A stretch of DNA of 64,000 nucleotides from Distichodus sexfasciatus (Eukaryota; Chordata; Actinopteri; Characiformes; Distichodontidae), in NCBI GenBank assembly GCA_032718565.1, contig JAVGVS010000012.1, forward strand, positions 2,172,450 to 2,236,449, given 5' to 3'. Each line of letters starts with the position of its first letter. Position 1 is the first letter of the stretch. A program made the position numbers and the translations under genes. Below the pieces are notes generated by a model. The model saw only the letters and a list, made by a program, of their open reading frames with translations. It ran no database searches and was not told the DNA's origin. Positions 1 through 11,574 of the stretch are shown here, one piece after another.

Positions 1-60
1 TATGATTTGGAGAGGAACTGAAGACTTTACTAGACAAAAAGGATATCACGGTAAATCACT

Positions 61-300
61 GGGCAGTTGGTAACGTAACGGTAGGGTGTTCGCCCCGTGA
101 TCAGAAGGTCGCAGTTTCGAATCCAGGACCGGTAAAGTCACCACTGAGGTACTCATGAGCAAGGTACCATCCCCAAGCACAGCTGCCCTTGTTGGCTGCC
201 CACTGCTCCCCCACGGATGGGTCAAATACAAAGCTCACATTTCGTTGCGGTGCACTTTGTGCTGTGGTGGGTTTGCAATGAAAAATAATCACTTAATTTC
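61..300 (+). repeat. tRNA-derived SINE (type A)
   Basis: The head resembles a tRNA gene: a B-box-like core (GTTTCGAATCC) lies near 114-124, after a CGCCCCGTGATCAGAAGG stretch. The body (CACTGAGGTACTCATGAGCA) and a tail ending in AATGAAAAATAATCACTTA recur at 904, 24297, 31592 and 35690, so this is a dispersed family and not a tRNA gene. Confidence 0.8.
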
Positions 301-536
301 ATCTAACATTGGGTGTCTGTGTTTTTGACAATGTTACTAAACACTACTTTGCTCTTTCCCTTGCTAATTACCAGTGTTGGACACTTGAATTTGCCCTCCT
401 GAGATAAGGAAAAAACTCAGTGTTCTGTGTACAGTACATAGTTGAATCCCTTGTTGCTTAACAAATTCACTCATCTGTAAGACATGTCTAAATCTTGATG
501 TTCCATTCCTGGGAAAGATATTTGTTCATGTTCCAG

Positions 537-1450
537 GCAACCAATGTGATGGTGAATAGGAAAAGAGCAGCTCTGCAAGAACTACCGTTGTTTTTCAAGG
601 AGAACACGGATTCCTTCTTCAAATCTTGCCTGGTATGTAACCCAGTCGTAATTTAATTGTTATGAAGTTGAAATATGGGTATTATTGTGGTTTCAGTAAG
701 GCAACACCTTTAGTTATTGAGAAACTTATGGTCATTTTGGCTGGAAAGTGGTTACTAACTTTCAACTCATCAGCAGAAGACCTCAGATAAACATAATAGT
801 GATTTATTATAGTTATTCACTTGCTACGTTTTCCAAATTAATGATGCAATTTTTGCACTTAAAACTGTGGACTATAGTACTATTTAAATTAAAGTAATAT
901 TCTGGGGCAGTTTGTAACACTTAGGGCGTTTGCCTCGTGATCAGAAGGTCGCCGGTTCGAATCCCAGAACAGGTAAAGGCACCACTGAGGTACTCATTAG
1001 CAAGGTCCCGTCCCCATGCCCATGTCAACTACATACTGCTCCTTCATCGATGGTTCAAATGCAGAGCTCACTGTGGTGTGTTCACAATGACTAATAATCA
1101 CTCACGTTCCTTAAATTGTGTTGGTAATGGAGACTTTTAAAAACGCTATACTCAACCTGGTTGCAGCATCGTGGAGGAAGTCCCTGAACATGTTGATTGT
1201 TAAAACTTGTAAAAAAAAATTATCCTAAGTGGTATTTGTTTGATGTGTTTTTGCCCTGCAGGATACTGTGGATGTGGATGGCGGCACTCCTTGTTGAGTC
1301 CAGATAGGGATTTTAACTGTCATTGAGGATGACGTTGCCACCACGGAGACAGATGCAAATGTAACGTGTTTTGCTTTGATTATTGAGGAGCGGATCCTAT
1401 TTGATGACCTCCTTGACCTTCCCGCTACTATGGTTCTTCTTTTTTTTGTA
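537..1450 (+). pseudogene. Two 3' exons of a repetitive teleost protein family (copy 1)
   Basis: Exon a is 537-632: acceptor TTCATGTTCCAG before it, 32 codons, donor CTG|GTATGT after it. It reads ATNVMVNRKRAALQELP and then FFKENTDSFFKSCL. Exon b starts at 1262 after acceptor TTTTTGCCCTGCAG, in the same phase, and reads DTVDVDGGTPC, a TGA stop at 1295-1297, then VQIGILTVIEDDVA and ALIIEERILFDDLLDLPATM. It degrades near 1440 in a run of T. The E-E-x-x-L-x-D-L pattern resembles the last exon at 50838-51057 on the other strand. From memory, unverified, this looks like the C-terminal module of multicopy fish proteins often labelled uncharacterized or SAMD3-like. The function is unknown. A SINE (904-1112) sits in the intron. 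The upstream exons would lie outside the window. Confidence 0.55.
904..1112 (+). repeat. tRNA-derived SINE (type A), in the intron of copy 1
   Basis: It has an intact B box GGTTCGAATCC at 954-964 preceded by CGTGATCAGAAGGTCGCC, then the family body and a tail ending in ACTAATAATCACTCA. It is the same family and orientation as 61-300. Confidence 0.8.
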
Positions 1451-1603
1451 ACCTTGAGATCTTTTAATGTTCAAAAAAGAGAACTGAAATTAAAAAAAGT
1501 GGTATTCAATAGTTAAATAATCTGTTGTCTCTGTCTTGCTTGTTAATATGAACATGCAATTATTTGCCTTTAATTTTTTATGTGTTTTGGTAAACTTATA
1601 AAG

Positions 1604-1959
1604 TAAATTTAGAGTGACTTGAGCAAACTTAGAAATGTAAGGCAACCAGCTGCAAAGCATTTCTAAGTTTTCTCAACTTTAATCACCATGCAGTTGTGCT
1701 AACCTGCTTTTCTTCTTCGGGCTATAATAGTTCACCCAACTGATTGTTTCAATCTCAGCAAAATCACACTTACTCTTTGATTGTCCTTACAAAGCGAAGT
1801 TGAGGAAACTTAAAGCACTGCCCTGTGTGAACTCACAGTGTAACTTAGGAAATCAAGTCAGCACAACTACATAGGCCTGAAGTTGAGAAAACTTAAAAAT
1901 GCTTCGCAGCTGGTTGCCTTAAATTTTTAAGTTTTCCCAACTTTTTATTTTTTACAGTG
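1604..1959. mobile_element. Palindromic MITE with a CAGTG terminus
   Basis: The two halves are inverted copies: AAGGCAACCAGCTGCAAAGC near 1641 pairs with GCTTCGCAGCTGGTTGCCTT near 1900, and the AAGTTTTCTCAACTT arms also pair. The right end is TTTTTTACAGTG, the same terminal motif as the right end of the 54944-61378 element. The left end is eroded, so the exact start is approximate. There is no coding capacity. It is probably a non-autonomous relative of the CACTG-ended elements described below. Confidence 0.65.
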
Positions 1960-1960
1960 C

Positions 1961-4535
1961 AGACAGATCAAGTTAAATCCTCTGATTAAGACATCTTCTG
2001 TTGTCTTCTTATCACAAGCAGCAGATTATGTTAATAATGCTAATCAATGCTAATCACCTAGCAGTAAACATATAATTAACATCCCCAAAAACCTTTCCAG
2101 AGTATTTCCTTTAACACAAAACACTTTAAGCATCATTATGAAATATGAAGGATCTTATATATAATCAGACAAACATAAACACAGTGAGCTAATAATTTCA
2201 ATTCCATTAGTGACCATTTATAAATGATGACTTTTTTGACATGATTACAGCTATTACATTCTTATGCAGGTGCATGCCATTGCAATTTTAAAGGATAAAA
2301 AGTCAGTTCAGAAAGTGAGGTTGAAAAAATCAGTAGTCATTCATCGTTCCCCGTCATTAATTAATTTAGCAATCAAATCACGGTATTTTCCTTTATGGCC
2401 TTTCTTTCATCTCACCTCTGGGTCTATTCCTTTTTGATGGAGAGATTTTCAAGTTCATGCGTGAACAGTGACAGCAACTCAAGGACAGCAAATCTAACTC
2501 ACACCTGCTTTCATCGAGCTGCTCTCATTCTGACTGCTGGCTGCACAGGGCCACAGATGCATATTTCAGACTGCAGTACCTTGTCAACATCCTTGTGCCT
2601 GACATTGCCTTTGACAAGTCAAATCAGTTATTCTGTTCATCATTTCCAATTTGACATCCAGTTTGATATGCCTGATCTGAACTCTTACAGCAGGAACTCA
2701 CAAGTCATTCTTCTTGCATTATCAACATAGCAGGTAAAGAAGGGAGGGGTAGGAAATTATCCATGGGTCAAGGAAGAAGTGATCATGTTTTTTCATATAT
2801 TTTGTACACCATTATTATTTGGGCTGTATAAAACCATTCATTCATTCATTATCCAAAACGCTTAATCCCAACCCGGGTCGAACTTTAAATCTAGCAGCAT
2901 GATGAATGAAAAGTTATCAATGATGTAGTTTTATATTGGTGAAGGCAGCAATAGGTCATGTTTTTGTTTTCATCTAACAATAAATATGGGACTTCAAAAT
3001 GGCTATTCACAACACAGTAGCTCTCAAAGAGATCATTGTTATGGCAGCAAGACATTAAAATGACTAAAATGATCATGGAAACCTGGCTTCTTATTCACAC
3101 TATTGTGCACATTGCTTTAATCTGATTTGAAAGTATTAAATCAATTTGGGCCAGAACAATTTGACTTATTCTATTTAGTTGGGTACCTGATGTGTACTGA
3201 AAAGTTCAAATTTGCCAGGCCAAAGAAGTTTAGGTGCTCTGCACTCCACTTCTTTTCCTGTAGGTCCCAGATATGAGACTGAATTTCTCCAACCGAATTT
3301 CTCAGACTGAATTTGTCCAAGTGAAATAGCCCACTTGAAATGGCAAAGCTGAAATAAAGGCACTGAATGATACCGATTGAATAATTAAAGTTGTATTTTT
3401 TTAAATGTTTTTTTTGCTGAATTTAAAAGGCTGAATTTTTCTATATTGAATCTTAAATGTTGTAATTAAATCAGGCATGTTTTTATTCAATTGCAAATAT
3501 TCAATAGGTTTTTTAAAATTCAAATACTTTTGTCACTAATTTACTTCTATAGTTTTCTGTTTAAACATTCAAATCACATCCAAAACAAACTTAACCATGA
3601 TCATTAGCTAAGAAAATTACAAACAAAGAAGTATAAATCCACACAAAATAACAAAACCAAACAAGTACAAATTTAAAAAATGAGGAGTCCTACATGCACT
3701 CCATTAATCTTTGACTACATAGAATACAGATCAGGGCTATCATGTTTATCTGCAACACATTCATGTACCACATCCTGCTTTAGAAAGTAGGTTTAGCTGT
3801 TAACCTCAGCCTTTGAACCCATCACATTGAGCAGTGTTTGACTTTGGACATATGAACCTTAACTACAGATTTGATAATACACACCAACATGTAAAACACA
3901 CCTACAAACCTGAATGAGATCACGATGATCAATAACCTGGATGCTTATCAGACCTGTGCTACACAACCCTAATTGCAATTGATTCCTTTCTGTACTGCAT
4001 TAATTGTGAATCTCCCACCAAGTCACCTGCTCCTTCAAGCACACAAAACACTACCCAGAGCTCCGACTTCATTTGTCATTGTGTGCCCTAAAGGTTTTCG
4101 ATAAGGCAGTAGCTAGACTGTAATGGTAATGTTGCATCTCATTAGGGTGACCTCTCATTTAGAGGTAAGGTCAAGTGTAAGGTCAAGGGTAATTTTTTGA
4201 GGTGTGACTAAAGCTGTGCATGGAGTTTACAGGACAGCCAGGTGCACCTTCAGCATATGTGTCTGGGGTTTTTTATGTATATTCTCAAATGTTTCCCAAC
4301 AATAGATAAAATAAATCACTATTGAGAGATGAGAAGACATGGCTCTAGTTTTTGCAGAGTTCAAAGAACATATAGAATATGCATATATAATTAGACTTTA
4401 AAGCATGAACTCTAAACTAGAAGTAGAAAGAGAAAAAGAAAATTCTAATAACTAGTTCCTAGGTCATCAACAAGTGGACCGTGGTCTAGATCCAGACCCA
4501 GAAGCTATTTTATATGGAATCAGACTATGTAATAC
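1961..4535. other. Intergenic AT-rich stretch, no gene seen
   Basis: There is no convincing exon. It holds a LINE tail fragment (2833-2880) and a region at 3260-3480 where CTGAATT/CTGAAAT words recur irregularly. The open frames here lack domain hallmarks. Confidence 0.6.
2833..2880 (-). repeat. LINE 3' tail fragment, minus strand
   Basis: A (CATT)n run is followed by ATCCAAAACGCTTAATCCC. Reverse-complemented, this is a LINE 3' end with a (TGAA)n tail. The same end recurs at 37445-37725 (minus) and 40503-40553 (plus). Confidence 0.5.
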
Positions 4536-4543
4536 AGTATACT

Positions 4544-5130
4544 CAGTGTTGGGGAGTAACGGAATATATGTACCGGCGTTACGTATTTAGAATTCAAAAT
4601 ATGAGTAACTATATTCCGTTACAGTTACCGTTTAAATAGGTGATGATTAGAATACAGTTACTTTGTTGAAATAAATGGATTACACAGCGGTGTATGTGAG
4701 GCTACTCCCTCTCTATCTCCTCTCAAAACACGCAATAAGAGGCTCTAATGTAAGCGTCCTGTTAATGTTGGTGGCGTCAGTTACACAATGGACCCGGAGC
4801 CAGCACAACAGAGCCAGCAGTGCCCGGGCAGGAATGCATTTCTTACTTGGAAATTTCGTGTTTGCTCCTTTAGAGTAAACATATTGTCTATTCAGGGAGA
4901 TTTGGGCTTAACAGCCAATTGGTAGAGAAAAACAAACAAGAATTTGCAGGATGTGATTGCTACATTCATGTAGTTGTAAAAAGCATGACAATATATTAAG
5001 TAATCCAAAGTATTCAGAATACGTTACTCACATTGAGTAACTTAACGGAATACGTTACAAACTACATTTTGGGGCATGTATTCTGTAATCTGTAGTGGAA
5101 TACATTTTAAAAGTAACCTTCCCAACACTG
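4544..5130. mobile_element. Non-autonomous hAT-like element with 8-bp target duplication
   Basis: The ends are CAGTGTTGGGGAGTAACGG and, inverted, CAGTGTTGGGAAGGTTACTT. The flanks are AGTATACT (4536-4543) and AATATACT (5131-5138), a 7/8 match to an 8-bp duplication as expected for hAT. The interior repeats the GTTAC/GTAAC theme in both orientations (for example TCCGTTACAGTTACCG and GAATACGTTAC) and encodes nothing recognisable. Confidence 0.75.
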
Positions 5131-5221
5131 AATATACTTAGACTATATAACTATATTTTAAACTGCACAACTTTTCCCTCATTTATGGTAGTGTTTTGCG
5201 TGCACTGTCCATCTTTGTCTA

Positions 5222-5530
5222 TACAGTAGTCAATGAATGTACTCAGAAAATGCATAGATTCAGTGTGGCAAAAAAGTATTTTGAACTTGAACTCACCAAC
5301 TGTGCAAGTTCTCCCACTTAAAAAGATGAGAGAGGGCTGTAATTTTCATCATAGGTATACCTCAACTGTGAGAGACAAAATGAGAAAAAAATCCAGAAAA
5401 TCACATTGTCTGATTTTTAAAGAATTTATTTGCAAATTGTGGTGGAAAATAAGTATTTGGTCACCTACAAGGGAAGACTGGGAAGACTGAATCTGCAATA
5501 GGTAAGCAGCTTACCTTTGCCCCACTGTAT
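5222..5530. mobile_element. Internally deleted Tc1/mariner relic
   Basis: It contains the terminal-repeat sequence TTGCAAATTGTGGTGGAAAA TAAGTATTTGGTCACC typical of a common fish Tc1 family, followed directly by an internal piece (GACTGAATCTGCAATAGG, then AAGCAGCTTAC) that in full copies lies inside the transposase gene. Nearly all of the transposase is missing. The family match is from memory. Confidence 0.55.
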
Positions 5531-5607
5531 TTATTTTATTTTAAATAACAAATCTTATTTTAAGGATAATTTCTCTTCTCTTGATATCTCTTGAAATGAA
5601 AAAAAGC

Positions 5608-5822
5608 CATAGATAGTGTTGGTGTAGTGGTAGGATGCTTGCCTTTGCACCATGAGGTTGTTGGTTCGAATCTCACCTCCATCAGTACAATCATTAGGTT
5701 CCTGATCAAAACCTTTAACATGTTGCTCCAGGGAGACTGCCCCTGCAATTAGGAAATGGAAGTTGTTCTGGAAAAGAGCATCTGCGGAATGTTGTAGATA
5801 TTAATGATTAGTAGTCAGTGAG
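5608..5822 (+). repeat. tRNA-derived SINE (type B)
   Basis: The tRNA-like head (GTGTAGTGGTAGGATGC, B box GGTTCGAATCTCACC) is followed by a tail with AAAAGAGCATCTGCGGAATG. The same tail type (GGATAAGGGCATCTGCTAGA) recurs at 44625-44765, as in widespread fish SINEs. Confidence 0.7.
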
Positions 5823-5825
5823 AGG

Positions 5826-7105
5826 TTACATTCATATGAGATAATATTAGCACAATATTGAATACACTATGAATGATGTTCAAGTGCTTATGCACTGTAG
5901 TTGTCTGCACATCAGCCCCTTGATGTTAAACCTCATCACATCATTGAACGTTTTTCATATATGTTATATACTCATAACAAAATATTCACCTGCGCTCTCA
6001 ACTTTATAATGTCTTTTCAATATGCACTGTAATATCTCATTGCGTCTCTACACACCCACTCACACATCTCACTCATACACATTCTCTCTCACACACACGC
6101 CCCTTTCTTATATCTCTCTCCTCTCCCCAATTTGTTCTCTCTTATCCCCCGTTTTCTGCATCTCCTTCTCTCTGTTTCTCTCTCTTTTTTCTCTTTCACC
6201 GCTATCATGTCTCTCTCAGACGGATGATTGTAAGCTCTGCTTATCCTCATGCACATGGCACTAGTACAGTGTTCACTGGCAGCAACAGAATCTCTCCGTC
6301 ACAAGGCCGGATGTGTAGCAGCAACGCGGTGAGAGTGAGCTCACTTCTGCTTTCCCCCTGCTGGAGGAAGAGGCTTAACTCACTGCAGCAGACACACAAC
6401 CCCTGCCCCCAGCAGGGCTTCTTCGAGTCAGATTGGATATTGAGGAACAACAGAAGGAGGGATGGAAGGGGCGGATGATGGGGGCAGTAATAATGCATCT
6501 GCTTTTTGAGCTTATCTTATTTATGGGGAGAGTGGGGTGACACACAGAGGAAAAGAAGCGTCAGATCTGAGAGATGCCACAAAGGCTCCCAACACTATCA
6601 CCGATCACTCAGTTGGAGTTGCTTTGAGATCAGAGGCACTACAGTGAAGAGAGGTATAACCCAAATGCACACTTCTCCAGGGCAGTTTTCTATAAAATCC
6701 CTTTACAACCAGAATAAGATGGTTCACAAACTTATGAATAACATTGAACTTAAATTTACAATCCAAACAATTTCATTTTTGTACTGCTTTTAAGATCAGT
6801 TGAGAATATTTGTTGTAAGGTCTCAGGCAGAATCTAAAAGGGAGTGATTCTCACCAATAGACTTTTTGATTCGGGCTCACCTTTCGGGAAGTCGCAAAGA
6901 CCCGTGGTTACCCCTTCTGATTAACTGATGTTACTTTCAACCAGAAACACGCACATCATTGTGCATTTAAAGGGGACTGTTTCAATATTTTCTTTGTAAA
7001 GTAGTTATTCCGGGACTGAATATCAAGTGGGTTTCAGTTCTATCTGTCTGCTTACCAATTCTTGCTTTGTGCTTGTGTCATTGTCTTCCTTAGTGCTGAC
7101 TACTG
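5826..7105. other. No gene seen; pyrimidine-rich tract
   Basis: A CT/CACT-rich low-complexity tract spans about 6040-6215. The open frames on both strands around 6220-6500 are mirror images of low-complexity sequence and show no domain. Confidence 0.5.
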
Positions 7106-7110
7106 AGAGC

Positions 7111-7190
7111 ATGATTATTTGGCATTGTGAACCCACCACAGCACAGCTCACTGTGCACCACAACGAAATGTGACCCATCCATGTGCCTTT
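7111..7190 (-). repeat. Type A SINE tail, minus strand
   Basis: The reverse complement reads GTCACATTTCGTTGTGGTGC then GTGTTCACAATG-like tail sequence, matching the 3' half of the type A SINEs. The head is missing. Confidence 0.6.
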
Positions 7191-7204
7191 CACAGCTGAC
7201 AACC

Positions 7205-7925
7205 CCCCCACCCAATTCAAATGGTATTGTGCTTCATACCCACCAAACTCCACGTCCCCAATTCCAAAAGATTTTAGCCTACCCATTTAGCACTCCTTCA
7301 ATGATATTACTCCTGAATGGTATTGCCCTCCAGGAAACAGATATCCACCCACCCCCCATTTCAAATGTTGTTGGCCATAACCAGTCCCAACCACAAAATG
7401 TACATTTATGGCATTTAGCCAACACTCTCAACCAGTGCAACTTCCATTCACTAATTACTGGGACAGTCTCCCTAGAGCAACTTGGGAGTAAGGGCTTCAG
7501 GGGCCCAATGGCAGGTTTTAGCCTTTAGTAGTATACATGAATCCCACAATGTCATGGTTAGGTTTGTTCTAGTCTACAATCCACTTGGAAAAATCATTAT
7601 AACATTAATAATGTCAAATTACAAATGAGAAGCCATGATGTAGAATTGTCTTTTAGCTAACAAAAATACTGTATCATAACTTTTATGGGTTAAATTAAAT
7701 TTTGGAATGTCAAGTGTAATTGGGTGTCAAAGGTAACACCATTTTAAATTGGGCAGTGTTGAGTATGGGAGATTATATAATTTGTATATTATTTATATTT
7801 ATTTCATTTTATTTGAAATGGGTGATACCAAGTGGTTAAAATAGTAGTTGCTGAGGGTGGTACCATTTAAAATGGGAATGAATTGCTTGTGGAAGGTAAT
7901 AACATTTTAAATTGGGTTTTCAAGC
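7205..7925. repeat. Imperfect inverted-repeat region
   Basis: Words such as CCCAATTCAAATGGTATTG and CCATTTCAAATGTTGTTGGCC occur at 7205-7375. Their complements (GGTAACACCATTTTAAATTGGG split over 7730-7752, GGTGGTACCATTTAAAATGGG and GGTAATAACATTTTAAATTG) occur at 7725-7920. A SINE-like segment (about 7390-7530) lies between the arms. It looks like a degraded palindromic element or a locally multiplied motif. Confidence 0.5.
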
Positions 7926-8264
7926 ACATATCTGAAGAACAGGCACATTAAAAAGTCCAAGAAACACTGTGGGTGTGCTAACATTAATCTATGTCATGAG
8001 TCCTATATGAAGATGACTTTAGCACTTATTGGAACACATGTTCTGCTTAAATGACATGCTTTATGAAGCAGATCAAGCATTAGACATTGAACAAGATTCT
8101 TTGTTTACCAGGTACATGATTAGTGTGACAAGTATCTTTGAAAATTTGTTTAAAAAGGATAAAGAACATGATATAAAAGTCTACAAATATTCTCTTCTGT
8201 CCCCTTCCCTCACAGACAATTACTGCCTGTCTCCCCCAGGCAAAGCTGTCAGAGACATTGGAGT

Positions 8265-8395
8265 TTAATTAAAAACAACACAGTTATCAGCTTTGTTAAC
8301 GCCGAGAATTTCCACCTAGCAAATTGGCCGCATCCTCGTCAATTAACCAGGCTTTAAAGGCGGTGATGCAATGACAACAAATTAGGTATGAATCT
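8265..8395. promoter_or_regulatory. Candidate conserved non-coding element
   Basis: A 130-bp stretch of balanced, non-repetitive sequence with homeobox-like cores (TTTAATTAAAAAC, GTCAATTAACC) and CGCCGAGAATTTCCACC stands out from the AT-rich surroundings. It matches no repeat in the window and has no open frame. Conservation cannot be tested here, so this is a guess from composition. Confidence 0.25.
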
Positions 8396-8399
8396 TTTA

Positions 8400-10555
8400 C
8401 CTCCTCTCTTACCACTGTCATCTACTTATCTTAACATCAATGTAGTGAGAAGACTCTAGCACCACGTCAAATGTGCTTTTTTTCGAGTCTATTATGACAT
8501 AAAATGAAAGCATGCAATACATAATAAGATAACAATAAAAAATGGATTCAATTATCAACTGATGGGTAAAATTAACGCATAAAGCCCATATATTAAAATT
8601 AAATTCACATGTGGTCTGAGTCAAAATTACCCTAAAACTACAGTTCTTTAGATGTTCTTAGCTACTGTCAACCTGTGGGGCACTCATTTACTTGTTTCCC
8701 TTCACTGGCTTCTTCTTCCTTTCAGCTTATAAAACCATTTTGTTAACCTCCTTAATAATACTGTCACAAATGCAGTCTATTACAACACAAGAAAATAATT
8801 CCTCATTGATCATATATCTTTATAGAAAATGTGTCGTTGTATCATGTTTAGTTATAAAGGATTTTAAAAACTTATATACAGTTAGCTATTAGTGTTCTTA
8901 CACTGTTATAACTGAGTTATTGTAGCCCCTAGATAAAGCAAGAAATGGTAAGAATTAAAGCTGATTGATCAGTAAAAATGGCGCTTTTGAGTTGTTTTTG
9001 TCACAAAAAGTGACAGAAAGAATCTAGAAGATGTCTTGCTGTTTCACAGTCTTTAGCGCTCACGCTAAAACTCCTTTTGTTTTGGGATTTCAAGTGCAGC
9101 CGGGCATCAGTCATGCAGAAGTGTGCAACAGAAGCACCCCACTGCGTCATGTCCTGTGATGCGTGATGCCTTCCCTGCAGCAGCAGCACACCCAATAAAA
9201 CAGCAGCATTGATTAAAGAGTGTCCTCACACCTCCGAGTTTTAATTCCCCGCTCAGGCCGCGAGAGTGCTGGCGTCTCAGCCTCAGCCTGGGTGAGGATC
9301 GATGTTTGCACCTCTGTCAGACACCGTTTCTCCAGCTCAGTCAGACCACTCCCTTCAGCTTGAGGAGCCTGTGCTGTTCATCACGGAAACTGCCAAAACA
9401 AGTCCATGTCATGAAACTGCTCAGCCTTACAAGACATAAACTGTCTGAAATTGTGTTTTAGTGCAATGAGAATCAATGTACGTACAAGGATATATCATGG
9501 AGGGGCTTTAAGGTAGGATCACATGTGGAAATTACAGAGTTTTCACTCTGAAATATTGAAAATTGCATTCAATTTTGGTGCCCTGGTAAAGTGTATTAAG
9601 TGTTTGATAACCAGAATTAGGCAATGCTATCACACAGGAAATACAAGACCAAAAATAACTGAGGCAGGCACTTTTCTCACCCACTTATGTCTCAATTTCA
9701 AATACCTTTCTCATGTAAAGGGAATGGCTTGAATATGCTTAGACATAATGCATCATTTTCTTTTGCATTGATATGGTACTCGTTTAGTATTGTACTTATT
9801 TAATATTATATATTGAATTGTAACCTTTTCTGCTAAATTGTATTTAATGGTTGGCTCAGAACAACATTAAATTTAAGTCTGTACTTTATCTTGCCAATAA
9901 AGTTTTCTGAGTCAACATATACTGGTCAATATACTTATAGAATTCACATTTGATAATGACAATTTGCATAAAATCAAGTACATTCAAATATATGTATAAA
10001 TGTGTAGGGGATCTAAATCCAATCTGCGATTCTCTGTGTGAGTGTGCGTATTGCTTATTTCCAGATACAACATGTACACCCTGATCCCTGTCTAGGAGTC
10101 ATAGGCCCTGGAAAATAAGTGTTGAGGGATTTTAAAATGGCTTTTCTCAGAAACAGGCAGAAAGGTCAAGAAAACAGACAGACTCGGTTAAAGCAAGCTG
10201 ATTCATAGCAACTGAACAATGTGATGTGAACCAGTCAGAACAAGAGATCACGGTGAAGAATGTGTTATATCAAAAACTTTCCAACAAGAAGCTGCAATTA
10301 CACTGTCATCCGCCAAATGATTTCAATGTCTGTAACTCTGAACAAAATTCTGTCACTTCACCTTTTGTCCACATCAGATTCCCATTTGTACTAGTCTAAT
10401 GATGTATAAGTATTAAACCCCATTTCATTTGATCTGTCTGTCAGTATGGAAACGCATAATTCAGATTTTTGAGAGACCAAAAAAAAAAAAAAATCCAGAT
10501 TCGAAAAACCACTGTCAACATTCTTTTCATATATTGTCATCAAAATTGATGTAAC
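8400..10555. other. Intergenic, no gene seen
   Basis: No exon-like segment, terminal repeat or long tandem repeat was recognised. A slightly GC-richer patch lies at 9230-9390. A damaged tRNA-like SINE fragment (ATCAGAAGGTTGGAGTTTCA) begins just after it and abuts the LTR at 10617. Confidence 0.5.
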
Positions 10556-10616
10556 GATCTCAGCAGATGAACCATATGTTAATAATCAGAAGGTTGGAGT
10601 TTCAGGTATGATCAGG

Positions 10617-10806
10617 GTTGGTGCTGTCTATTGATCCAACCTGTCTGTTCTTTATGAGTATTCCTTGTAAATATAATTTGTATATAAAGTTTGTAAATAT
10701 CTGTTGCATCGTTTGTGGTTCTTCACTATTCTGCACTGTGTTTGGTTGCACACTTTTTTTCACTTAACACATTATCAAAGGTTACCCAAATACCTTAGAC
10801 GTAACA
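10617..10806 (+). repeat. 5' LTR, 3'-terminal part only
   Basis: It is homologous to 20680-20867 and ends in AGACGTAACA. The upstream part of the LTR is missing; a SINE scrap abuts the break. ATATAATTTGTATATAAAG near 10672-10690 is TATA-like. Confidence 0.8.
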
Positions 10807-10808
10807 AT

Positions 10809-10826
10809 TGGGGGCTCGTCCGGGAT
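10809..10826 (+). promoter_or_regulatory. Primer binding site, tRNA-Pro type
   Basis: TGGGGGCTCGTCCGGGAT lies 2 bases after the LTR end. This 18-mer is the well-known complement of the 3' end of tRNA-Pro used as reverse-transcription primer by many retroelements. Confidence 0.85.
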
Positions 10827-10943
10827 CCATTTGATATTCATTAATCACAGCAACAAGTATAGTTGTTTCATTTTTTTTATTTGCGCAGCCGCACACAGAC
10901 AGTTTGGATGAAGACTTAGTGTTGGTGTAGTGGTCTGAGTGAC

Positions 10944-11574
10944 ATGATGGCCCAGTTTTTCCGTGCAGAGTTTTTTGGATAATCCCAGCATTGCATTGTT
11001 GGATGCTTGTAGGAAGGATGATCTTTTGGCTTTGACAGCTCACTTCGGAGTTGCAGTTTTGAGTTCTAGTAAAAAGCACATAATCAAAACAGTGTTATAT
11101 GAGACATTAGTGGCTAAAGAGATTTTGAAGCATGCTGAAGTACCTGACTCTGTGACGTCTGATCCAGCGGAGTGCTCTGACGTAGTTGAGGGCGCAGGGG
11201 AGCTGGTGGAGGAGCAGGGAGAGGGTGGTGTGGACGGGACGGCGGTCCGGCCCTCAGCTCCAAATCTTTCCCTGTTCTGGCCATTTGCGCCCCCGAACGT
11301 GCGTTCCACCGACTTGGAAAGTGCTCGGCTGAAGGTTCGTCTGGCTTGCATAGAGGTCGAAGCGATCGAGCGAGCACAGATGCAGGAATGTGAGTTCCAC
11401 TTGGAAGTGCGACAGCTTGAGATGGAGGCGGATAAGGAGGTCTGTCTGCAGCAGCTGGAGCTGCAAGCCGTGAGGCCCGATGTGGGTTTGCCTGTGTGCC
11501 TACCTAACCCTAACCTTTTCAGGGCTTTTGAACGGATACCTGTGTCCCTTGGCCAAAAGAGATGTGGTCTTTAA
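10944..11574 (+). pseudogene. Gag N-terminal part, Ty3/gypsy
   Basis: A start ATGATGGCCCAG at 10944 is followed after about 12 codons by a stop. The open frame then runs from 10963, indicating an early frameshift. The frame encodes LLDACRKDDLLALTAHFGVA, typical of the N-terminal region of fish gypsy Gag proteins, then an acidic segment and a charged, probably coiled-coil stretch with repeated ARLKVRLACIEVEAIERAQ-like heptads (about 11300-11475). A second frameshift near 11560 leads to the capsid frame. Gag would form the capsid that packages element RNA. This copy is non-functional. Confidence 0.7.

Noticed and set aside
111..124. B-box-like sequence as a tRNA gene
   Set aside because: The surrounding body and tail recur at several loci, no cloverleaf can be completed, and the head is degenerate; it is a SINE.
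3260..3480. CTGAATT-rich region as a structured tandem repeat
   Set aside because: The words recur irregularly with no stable period, so I only mention it under the intergenic stretch.
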